Shown here: positions 50,011-60,150 of the stretch, in pieces | Numbering within the stretch: position 1 is the stretch's first letter | How the letters are laid out: each line of letters begins with the position of its first letter | NCBI GenBank assembly: GCA_002118135.1 | Contig: BDIU01000138.1 | Location: 92,479 to 156,478, forward strand | Source: Trebouxia sp. TZW2008 | Lineage: Eukaryota; Chlorophyta; Trebouxiophyceae; Trebouxiales; Trebouxiaceae | Length of the DNA stretch: 64,000 bases | Direction: 5' to 3' | The notes under the pieces: generated by a model | What the model saw: only the letters and a program-made list of their open reading frames with translations | The model's database searches: none | Told to the model about the DNA's origin: nothing | Program-made: the position numbers and the translations under genes

Positions 50011-51060
50011 AATCACAAGTAATGCAAATAGTAGAATGCAACCTTTTAGATAGGTGATTCATGGTGACAGTCACAGCTTGAAGCCCTGCTTTTCACAGAA
50101 GATCTTTGTGAAGGTGTTGTTCTTTCACTACAGCCATTCAGACACGCTGCAGTACCCCGTGATACTGGTATCTTGCAGAACCCTTTTGACAGAGAGTGTG
50201 ATGCTTCTGCATTGCTTCAGGCTATGATGTCTCCACATGCTAATGCTGATTAGTGCTTATAGCTTGACAGCTTTCTTGTTGCAGTGTCAGAATTTGTGTC
50301 ATGTGCTGTACATTGGGCGCTGATAGACTACCAACTGGTGCTGCACAAATTGACTGTTTGGGCTCTTTACTGTGTCAGTTGAACTTGAGACTTACTTTCT
50401 GCTCCACAAGCTATATCGTGATGATGTATACCGCCTTTCTGCGGCAGTACAAGTGCTGCCTGTCACAAATATATGTGTATATATACATAAATATATATAT
50501 ACATATGGCACATACAATCAGCCCTGGCTGACTGGCTGGAAAGCTGACAACAACTCCCTTAAGGAAGCTTCCTAGATGATTTCCAAATGCATGCAGGTGG
50601 CAATCTCGTTCAGCATCACCAGCAGCCGTGTGCATGTAGCAGTGCGGCAGTGCAGTCGACTGCCTAGCCTGGTGATTCAAGACCTTCAAGTCATGATGCG
50701 ACAATGATTGCATGAACCCCAGCTTAAGTCTCGCATCATCCAGCGGGGACCCCTACCGAGACCTTCCGTGAGCATTTCGTGTGCTCTGGCGGGCCCAGCT
50801 ATATAACGTAAAAATCAGGCTAGGCGGTGCTGGTCGAAGCCACTTAGACAAATCCCCGAAGCCGCTCGGGCCTCGATTTAAGCTTAATGCAACGCATATG
50901 GCCGGCTTAGCTAAGTTTTTGAACGTAACGATGCCAAAATAGGCAAGCTCGCCTAAGAACCGACCTTAGTCAATGATGCATCTTGCAACACACAACGTTC
51001 TAAAGACATTGCGCCCGTGCGCAAGCGCGTCTCCACCGTCCCACCTGCCTGGCAAGCATC
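50011..51060. other. Intergenic, glycosyltransferase to gene D
   Basis: AT-rich dinucleotide run at about 50468-50507, otherwise nothing supported. GC-richer 50750-51060 precedes the gene D start and probably holds its promoter. Confidence 0.5.
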
Positions 51061-54000
51061 ATGACGAACCTTTCGTTACCGATCCAGCTCGATACCCTCC
51101 CGTACAATGTGTTGCAGGCAAGACTTGTTGCCGTAGTTGACTGGATCTCCGTAACGAGCTCTTCCGAGCGCTCATGGGCTTGGCGCTTCTATGCAGGGAC
51201 ACATCCGCAAATCGATGCGCGAGGTACTGATAGCGATGTCGCCCAGCATCGGAATACCTTCTGAGCGCTTGCTAGAAGAGTTTGAGCAGCTCGCGGATCT
51301 AGACACACATACAGCAAATCCGGCCCCGCATAGTCACGCCCGCGAGGCGCCTTCGGCCGATCCTTTTCGCTTGAAACTTTCGTTCCAACACGATTGCTTG
51401 TAAGTCTTGGTTACAAGCGGCGCGAGGGGTTCTCCTGCTTACAAAAGACATGACAATACTGCCTGGAAAGCGTTAAACTGAGTCATAGCCGCAAATACGA
51501 CAGACGTTTTGGACATGATACATTTGCATTTTCCAAGCGTCAGCCGGACGTTCATACAACTGTTGAATCGCAGGAACCTGACTTGTTCTACAGACAACAC
51601 CAGCTGCCCATTGTGTCAGCAGAACCCAAACAGGCGATGTGAAAGCGGCAACCATTTTGCCTGTAAGCAGCTTGAGAAGCAGCCCTTGACCAGTGCATGT
51701 GGGGCACCCATCAGAATCAGCATTTTGCACCTGGACTCATTCAGAAACAGCCATGTTTCTAAGCCAGAGTCAGAGCCTGATGACATCTGCCTTGAGGTGA
51801 GGATGCACCTTGGTCACGAAGCTTGCTGAACAAATTCTGTATCCTGAAGGTAGCTTGCATGCTCAAAGCTTGTGTGACCAGCACCTGGTAAGCTATAGAA
51901 GCATCTGCCAACCAGTAGCAATCTTATCATACTGATCTTTGCAGCATTTGGAAAACAGCCTCATTCGTGATCATTTCCCAGTTTGTCAGCATGCTAGGCA
52001 TGTTGAAGTAGTTCTCTACTGGACTGCAAGGCAAGGCTCAGACCGCTGCAATCCTCACCGACTGGCAAAAGGGAATGTCTGTTGCACGCAAGAATCAAGC
52101 GATCTAAGTTGATCATAACATGGAACGTCTATCACCTGCTGTGTGGGTTGCAGTTCTCATTGTTGAATGGCAGCACACATGACCAATGGATGCAACAGAG
52201 ACCGGAAGGGCAAAGCATGGATGCTCAAGCACGCTCAGCCTGTGAGGTGCTCAGGTCCAAAAAGGCTGGCAAGGTACCCTCTATGATCACTGATCAGCTG
52301 CCTTTGGTTGCCAGACACATTCACCTGTGCTGTAAAGCCAGGAAGTCCTTTGAGTCACATCTGGCTCCCTACCCCGGACTATAAATTTTATTCATTGATT
52401 GACTATTGCTATGCATAACAGCATGACGCTTGATACTCAGGTGCTAGCTGTATGTCCCCCAAGACCAGCCTGGCCAAATACGCAACTGTACAAGGCATGT
52501 AACGTTCCCACACCAAAAGCGCACGCCTATGTGCCCATAAACTCCTGCAAGCTAGACGATAAACCTTATTCATTACCTCATTCATTGCAACTGTTGCAAG
52601 CTGCTTGACTTGTGTGGACAGCTGTCATAGGTGCAATCTGCCAGCTTGCCAAGAGCGGAACCCTCATGCAATTCTCGTTTGGAGAAAGCTGTTTCTGCCT
52701 TCCTGGCAAGCACAATAGCATACTGCTACAGCTTTGACTTCCGTGCACTGATGTTCGGCGTTATGATCACTTTCGCTTTACTAATGCAGAAAGCTCTGTT
52801 AGCTCGAGGCTGGATGTCACACCGCACACCTGAACACAGGCTCAGGGTCAAAGTGACAAAGGCCAGCAATTTGATTGATCTCACCATTCAAGGTCGGCTT
52901 AAGTGACTTGCTTGCCTCAGGACCATCAGCATGCAATGCAATGCGCAAACACATGTTTTCTTCCAAATTGCATGCAGACTTACATGTCAACATGTATATA
53001 TGACATACGACATGTACTTATGACATATGATATGTTTTTTCTACAGATTGCACGCAGACTTGCATGTCAAGACTGCATGCAGTATGAGTGCAGCATTGAC
53101 AGCTCATGGCGAAAGCCACAAAATTTGCACACCAGCATCTCTTCTTGTTTGATCAAGTCAAGGGATCAAATCCTCCAGGCCGCCCAAGGAAGATCTGGAA
53201 TGACACTGTTTTGTCTGACTTTGAACATCAGGCGTCCATATCGCGGCGCTCAAGACAAGCCTGCCTGGGATGATAGGACTTGTGCCACACATACCTAGCA
53301 GTGTATGCTGGAATATGTTGTTATTGTTGTGATTATTATTGTTATTATCATCATTATTATCATCATTATCATTATTATCATCATTATTGTTATTATTGTT
53401 ATTATCTCTTCTGATCAGCACTAACTGCAACATTAGGTCAAGTTTTGCATTGACCACAAGCAGCTATCCCCAATTTGTGATTGCTGAATGAGTCCAAGGC
53501 TTCTGAGGAAAGGCTAGACCTTGCTGCAATGTCAAAAGGTTGCACTCAACAACTGCATGAATTGTTGTCCTCACATGTGCTGACTGCAACATCTGTGAAT
53601 GCATGTGTGCTGACTGCAACTCCAAAAGCATTGTGCCTTCAAAAGTATTTGTTCTAACTTGGGACTGCTGAACATGCAGAGAACTCTGAGGCGAGGCTCG
53701 GGAAGGATGTGCACTACAAGCTGTTGGTGAGGGCGCTCAATGGAACCACTGGTGAGGAGCTGGCGCAGATTGTTTCCCAAAACTTCTCAGTGAGTCACCG
53801 ATACTGACTTTGACCTTCAAAGATCATTGTGTGGACGATCTGGCCAACAAGCTGGATGTTGATGTCAGACACACTGCTGCACCACGCAACATGTTCAATA
53901 AAATTTATCAATGGAAAAGCCTTTGCCATGTCATGCTGACTGCTGCGCGTCCAGCAAAAACTGACTCAGGCAAATGCTGTTGCAACAGAGACTAATTCAA

Positions 54001-57000
54001 ATTGAAATGCAGCGGGTGACCATAATGTGGTCTAAGGACAGCTTGAAGCCAGTCATATCCTGCCTAGACCCAGTCAATAAGCTGGAAGGCTTGGCAGAGA
54101 ACACCAAGCAGACTCTGAATGGTGTTGGTAACGCTGCAGGTGACAATCATGCCATCTGAGGGCAGCCTGAAGCCAGTCATCCTTGCCTGAATGACTCTGT
54201 CACCAAGCTGAAACGCCCTGCCGCAGCTACTGCTGCGAACACAAAGCAATGAACACTCACTGACCCAAATGCCAGTGTAGCATCAAGGTTTGAAACAGTT
54301 TATGTTGTGACAGGTGACCACAATGCGGTCCAAGGGCAGCTTGAAGCCAGTCATCCCTTGCCTAGATGATCCAGTCAACAAGCTGGAAGGCCTGGGAGAG
54401 AAGACAAGACGCAACCTGCTAGAAGTGCGGGCCTGCGCTGCAAGCCTGGACTTAGGCAGCTATGTGCCTCAGGAGTGCCCTGACCGTGTCACCACAGGTC
54501 TGCTTTTTGCCTTTTACTCACAACTCTGGTTAAGGGTTTTTGGGGTATTTGAGCTCGTTTGTGTTTGTCCGTGCTACTAGCTTGGACTTAGGCAGCTATG
54601 TGCCCCAAGAATGCCCTGGCCGTGTCACCACAGGTCGTTGTGTTGCCCAAAGCACAGCTTGCTCAGCGTCTTGTGGTCTTTGTCGCCTTCTGTAGTGCCT
54701 GTTGAAGTGCTTCTTGTCAAATTTGACAAAGTTCTGGGCAGCTATGTGCCTCAGGGGTGCTCAGACTGTGTCATTACAGGTATGTATTGCATGGCATGTT
54801 TGTCATTGGCTAGCTTTACATCTAGATGTCTGACATCTTTGTGTCTCTCTGGCTGCCTGGGTTAGCATGCTAGACAAGTATGGGCAAGTATGCGCCTGAG
54901 AAATGTGCAGACCGTGTCACTACAGGTTTGTCATTTGCCCACAAACCAATACTCAAATTGTGATTGGTTCATGAGTGTCAGCATTGACAATACTATGATC
55001 TGTTTAGCGTTGCTGCTTCCAAAGCAACACTCCCGGCTGCCTCTTTAGACAGAGGCTCCCGTTATGACGCCTAACGGCGCAGACTTTTCTTTTTTTTCCT
55101 TTTCTTCTCTATGATCTCGGTGCCTGAACCTGGCCAGCTGCATGTCGCAGGAGTGCTGAGACTGCTCCACACCCTCATCATATCTGTTGATCATTCAGTA
55201 GTATCTTGCTCAAGCGAAGCATTGCTGTGTTTCAGTGAGGTGATTTCAGGAGCTGATGGACAGCCTAGTGGTGAAGAGCCATTGCTTCAAGCTGTGCACC
55301 AGAGATTTTAACTGCTGAGTTGAGTCCTGCTCCACAATCTTGTGGACTGTTGCATGAGACAATCACATGTTACACATTATACACTCTATGTGAATTTGTT
55401 CAGCTGGTCAAACGGTTGATGGTCTGATGCAGTGAGGCAGTTTCAGGAGCTGATTGATTGCCTAGTGGTGCATAACCACTGTCCTAAGCTGCTGACTAGG
55501 GCACTTGTGCCTGATGCTGCCCTAGAGCATGCACACAGAGCCGTACGGACAGACAACAGGGTACGGCGCTGGAAGCTGCCTGGAAGCTGTGAGTATGAGC
55601 TGCTGTACAAGTGCTTCAGGGGGCAGGTGGAGTGGGGCAGTCCTGATGGTCAGTAACTGCCCTCAGCAACTGCCCTCAGCAACTGCCCTCAGCAAATGCC
55701 CTCAGCGCTTTGTGATGATGACGACATTATCTTGCAGTTCTTTTGTCATGCCAGCAGTGCATTGACTACAGCTTTGTCAACTTGCACCCAAGCATCGGTT
55801 TACCTGATAACTTGACGTGACACAGCTTGTCGCAAACACTGCAAATGCTCCAGGACAAAACAGCAAGTGCATGAATTTTTTGATCTGAAACAGCAAGATT
55901 TGCTGCAGTGCTGGTGACATATGAGAGTGGACTCAAACCCTATGAGCTGACCCTAGCAGGACGAGGCACCAGCGAGCAGGCAGCCAAGATGGCAGAACTG
56001 GCAGAAGATGCTTTTAGGGCTTGGAAGACGAAGGGACACCCTGGGTGGTCTGTTGACAGCATGGACAGTCACCAGATGCAGCAGCTGGATCAGCATTTGG
56101 ATCAGCAACTGGATCAGCGCCTGGATCAGCAGCAGGTAGAGCCTTGAGCCAGATTCCCCTCTCTCATGTGCCAACAGCCTGTCCTGCCAAAGGTGTTTGC
56201 CTCCTCTTTTTGATTTCGTTTTTCGAAAGTTTAAGAGCTTGTTCCTCCTTTCGTCCTTAACCTCTGCTTGGTAGGAATTTGTGAGCCTGCGCAGTCTAGG
56301 AATCTGCTCATGCTTGGAGCTACCCCGCTCTATGTCTTTGATCCTTGATCCCAGGCTGCTTCTAAAGACAGAGGCTCCCTTTGTGATGCCTGATGGCGTA
56401 GACTTTCCTCTTGCGTTTCTTTTCTGGATCCTGGTCCCAATCATGACCAATCTTAATGCTTTTTCTGAGCTACACTGCCTTGGCCTGAGTTGCCCTGACC
56501 ATTTTGTTGCTTGATTAACACCTCTTGGTTGCCCTTGCAGTCTATTTTTTAGCCCAGCTGATGGGTTGCACTGAGGAAAGCATCATTTTGATGCTCTTGT
56601 AGACGGTATAGAACCTATCATTTGTACAGGAGTCTGCTACAGTGCGGTTGTCAGTTGCAAAAAGATGGCCTGCAACACAAATGTCACATTGAATGCACTC
56701 CCCTTCCTTGTCTGCCCTTCCCTACCCAGACCCCTGTGGAACCCTAATTTCATCACCTTAGTACATGTGCGGCGCATGGTTTAGGGCACTACCAATGTAG
56801 CGTATGTAGCAAGCATAATCACTGGGTCGAGTTATCTGGTTGGGATGCAAACATTGTTGGCTAGATTTGGCCAGGGCCTGCAAGCCATTACCTCAATAAC
56901 AATGGGAATGCCAGGCGGCTTCTACTCACAGAGATGCCTTTTATGTTGCCTCATGTTACAGAGACTGTGGACTGTGTACTGTTTTATGTTGTCGTCTGAT

Positions 57001-60000
57001 ACTGATGGGCATAATTGCAGGACGTGCTGCAGCCAGGAGCATCTGGACAGGACCAACCCCATGCTTCTGGTCACAAGGAGGCACTCCCTCTTTCACTAGG
57101 CATAAGAGCTCTGTCCGACAGCAGCTTCATCCCAGCTGCAGGTCATCAGCGCTCAGCAGCTTCTTGGGAAGCTGACAGGGCAGGGCTGCATGACGCAGCC
57201 CTGGCGCCTAGCCCTGCCCTGGCCCATAGCCTCATGAATTCTGCAGCTGCCAGCTTGCAGCAGCCGCTGCCAAACCCTGCAGACATCCTGGCAACCCTAC
57301 CTGGCTGGACAGGTGGCAGCGAGGGCGGCTTAGCACAGCCCCTGTCAAGAGCCCTGGCTGGTTCTGCCCTTCAGTCAATGCTGCTAGCCACACCTGCTGA
57401 CACGCATGATGGATTGAGCAGTTCAGGATCGTTCAAGAGTCTGCAAAACGCACAAGGCCCAGCACAGACAGATGCTGCTGCAACTGCTATTGCTCAACTA
57501 CCAGCGCATAGCAGCAGCGGCATGCAGACCAGGCAGCGTGCAAAGCGTCAGGCGTCAAAGCATGCACAGCGTGATTCCCCTGCTGAATCTGATTTGGCTC
57601 AGTCAGTGGATGAGTTAGCTCAGCAGCATCCAGAGGCTGATCACAAGTTTGAGCAGATTCTGCTTCAGACTTCCTCAGGGCAGTTGGCAATAGCCTTGAG
57701 GCAGGAAGCAGCAGCCCTAAAGCAGAAGCCCCTAGGGCAGTTTGCAACAGCCCTGAGGCAGGATGCAGCAACCCTAAAGCAGGAGCCCTCCACCCATAAC
57801 CCAGAAATGCGACATGACATCAGGCAGCTGCAAAAGGAGCTGTCTTTGAAGCATGACTTACTCATCACCAAGCACAGCAGTAGCAGAGACTCGCCAGCAG
57901 CAGTCCCCCACTCAACTGCTGCCACTCTAACCCTAGATGAGGCGCTGGAATCCATTAATCCCAGTCATGGCTTCTCTTGGGGGTTTCCAAACCCTTTTGC
58001 TGGGGCAGCAGAGCAGGGCACGTGGCAGCTGCCCACTAGGGCTGAGGGCACAAGCAGCCAGCAGCCAGGCCCAAACGCCAACAGCAGTGATGTCAGCGCT
58101 TCTTGCCATCAGGTGTGTGGCCGTCTATTCATTCATTTTCATTCATTCATTCTAAACGTGGGCTAGGCAGCAGCAGGCCCAACTAGGTACGTACAGAGGC
58201 AGTCAACTGTCTCCAGCCGGTTCGATCATGTGCTAACCTAAACCAAGTATCTGGCCATCTATGCTGCATGCAAAGCATTGCGCCTGCGTGCACCCAGCAG
58301 TGTCACAGCAGGTCACTGGCAAGCATGCAAACGGTGCTGGCGATGATGATCCACCAATTTAAACTTTTGTGGAATTCTTTTTGGGATTCTTTTCTTTTCA
58401 CCAGTCTTTATTTTCTTGCAATCTGTGGCCATCTTGATCCTATTCAACTTCACAGGTCACATACGCAAACAAAATGCCTATGCCGCAAGGGGTCTTGTGG
58501 GGACTTCAGATAGACTTCAGCGTCCTGACGCTGCTCTGAAAGAGCAGGAAGCCTCTAAGAGACCCTAGGGACAATTGAGCTGGGAACCTGAGGCACTGCT
58601 ACTCATGCCTTGTTCCCCTTTCCCTTTTTCTGTACCGTCACATAGTGTACACATACTTACAGCACTGCATTGAGTTGAAGGCTTGCATGTGTCGCATTCC
58701 TGCTGCATGATTCAACTGTAACATTCGCTATTTGCTCAACACTTGTAATGTGCAGACAGCACAGTAACTGCACCCTATGTTTTGATGCAGGACTTGCCCA
58801 CCAGTGGCTTTGATCAACTACCTGTTCTGGGTGCTCTGCCACTTTCAGCTGATGCAGGGTTTGGCCTAGCTTCTCCACATCAGAACAAGCATGACAGCAT
58901 ATGTGTGGGAGTTGCGCAGTGATTGCAATCTTTGATGCAATGCAGGATGTGCCAAGCAGTGGCTTTGCCTCCCTGCCTGTTCTCGCTGCTCTGCCATCTG
59001 CAGCTGATGCAGGATTTGGCCTGGATCTTCCACATCAGAACAAGCGTGACAGCATGTGTGTGGGAGTTGTACATTGATTGCAACCTGCGATGTGATGCAG
59101 GATGTGCCCACCAGCGGCTTTGGTCAACTACCTGTTCTTGGTGGGGGGGGCAAGTGCATTTGATCCAGGGTGTGGCCTTGATCTTCACATCAGAACAAGC
59201 CTGATAGCATGTGTGTGGGAGCAGTGCAGTGATTGCAATGTGATGCGATGCAGAATGTGCCACCAGTGGCTTTGGTTCATAACCTGTTCTTGGTGAGGCG
59301 GCAAGTGCAGTCAACCCATCATCTGCAATCTGTGCAGTGACCACAACCTTCGATTTGATGCAGGATTTGCCAACCAGTGGCTTCGGCTCCCTGCCTGTTA
59401 TGGGTGCTTTGCCACGCGCAGCTGATCCAGGGTTTGGTCTTGATGTGGGCATGAGACCAAGCCTGAGCCTTGAGCCAGGTATGCGTCACATCATGAAATC
59501 GTGTGCATTGCTATGACATGCATGTTGTCAATGTAGATGCCGCATCATGCTTTGCATCCAAGCTTGATTCATATTGGCAAGGACTCGACATGCTGTTGTA
59601 TGTTTTGGGTCAGGGTCTGCATACATGGCCCTCCACTTGCTGAGCTGTTTCAAATGCCGCAGTGAGGAAGCGGACAAAATGGTCAGATTCCGGAGAAGCT
59701 CCGAGCAGGTCACCTTCCCCAGCCTCAGTTGAGTTCTGCTCAGATGCTGCACCAGGGCAGGGCGCTTTGCAGCAGCCCTTCAGCAAGAGCTGCTGGCGTT
59801 TACCTTCTGCTGAGCACATTGGCAAATCTGAAGCTGAAAGCCTGTTCCCATGGCCTCACGGCAAATCGTTGCAGTCCCAGGGCATTTTGCCACAGCCCCA
59901 GGGCGGTTTGCAGCAGCCCCAGGGCATTTTGCCACAGCCCTTGTTGCAGCATAGCGCCATGTCTTTGCCCGCAAGTCCCTTTCTGAAGGCATGCACAAGT

Positions 60001-60150
60001 CCAACATTGCCTCACTGCCAACAGCTTTCCAGTGATATACGCCAAAGTCAAAGTCAAACTCCTCAGTGTGATGACAGCAGTTGCCATCAGACCAGTAAAA
60101 TGTCTGCAGAGGAACGGCAGCAGTCTTTTACAAGCCTGCTGGAGCAGTAG
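51061..60150 (+). CDS. CBP60-like putative transcription regulator, paralogue D
   Basis: Twelve exons in phase, 1045 residues: 51061-51117, 51197-51399, 51574-51796, 52154-52273, 52790-52892, 53680-53789, 54314-54497, 55433-55648, 55909-56135, 57021-58112, 59364-59478, 59663-60150. The first intron has a GC donor (CAG, then GCAAGA). Conserved half: LKLSFQHDC, Cys insertion (TC, CPLC, NPNRRC), ICLEFSLLNG, YKLLVRAL, DPVNKLEGLGEKTRRNLLEV, LLYKCFRGQVEW, LAEDAFRAWKTKGHPGWS, then LDQ repeats. The disordered exon has AIALRQEAAALKQ repeats. The final exon begins with the KR motif (VRKRTKWSDSGEAPS) but goes on as QGILPQP repeats and stops at FTSLLEQ, so D has neither the basic calmodulin-binding-like helix nor the separate acidic exon of B and C. 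Function inferred. Confidence 0.7.
53165..53425 (+). mobile_element. LINE 3' end, copy 3, with ATT-rich tail
   Basis: Two frames together give the LINE C terminus (GRSGMTLF in one, then GAQDKPAWDDRTCATHT and stop), indicating a frameshifted relic. It is followed directly by about 80 bases of TTATTATCA-type simple repeat, as expected for a LINE tail. Intron of gene D. Confidence 0.7.
54000..54935 (+). repeat. Exon-edge arrays around gene D exon 54314-54497
   Basis: Acceptor-side copies begin near 54014 and 54138 (GTGACCATAATGTGG, AGCCAGTCAT). Donor-side copies (GGCAGCTATGTGCCTCAGG, then ACAGGT) end near 54632, 54779 and 54925. Confidence 0.9.
55030..55140 (+). repeat. Dispersed repeat R3, copy 1
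   Basis: AGACAGAGGCTCCC, GATGCCTxAxGGCG and GACTTTxC blocks shared with 56340-56450; both lie in introns of gene D. Type unknown. Confidence 0.55.
55228..55312 (+). repeat. Acceptor-side copy of gene D exon 55433-55648
   Basis: TTTCAGTGAGGTGATTTCAG and GAGCTGATGGACAGCCTAGTGG match the start of the intact exon about 200 bp downstream. Confidence 0.75.
56340..56450 (+). repeat. Dispersed repeat R3, copy 2
   Basis: Matches 55030-55140 in the same orientation. Confidence 0.55.
58133..58255 (-). mobile_element. SINE-like dispersed repeat R1, copy 3
   Basis: (ATTC)n followed by AAACGTGGGCTAGGCAG and the R1 core. Lies in the gene D intron just after exon 57021-58112. Confidence 0.55.
58465..58640 (+). 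repeat. Dispersed repeat R2, copy 2
   Basis: Matches 1925-2100 with scattered substitutions and small indels. Confidence 0.7.
58790..59363 (+). repeat. Four upstream copies of gene D exon 59364-59478
   Basis: Copies starting near 58791, 58947, 59101 and 59251 read GATGCAG, then DLPTSGF/DVPSSGF-type coding, with a period of about 154 bp. The first two keep open frames through the exon core (LPVLGALP, ADAGFGL); the third and fourth are interrupted. Confidence 0.9.

Noticed and set aside
51797..52080. An HVEVV-type peptide in C and D introns as an extra conserved exon
   Set aside because: Joining the Cys exon directly to the FSLLNG/LSMLDG exon is in phase in all four genes, so no extra exon is needed.
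13445..60150. STAT, NF-kB/Rel or RWP-RK identity for paralogues A-D
   Set aside because: I see none of their signature motifs (no SH2, Rel recognition loop or RWPxRK), while segment order fits CBP60 better.
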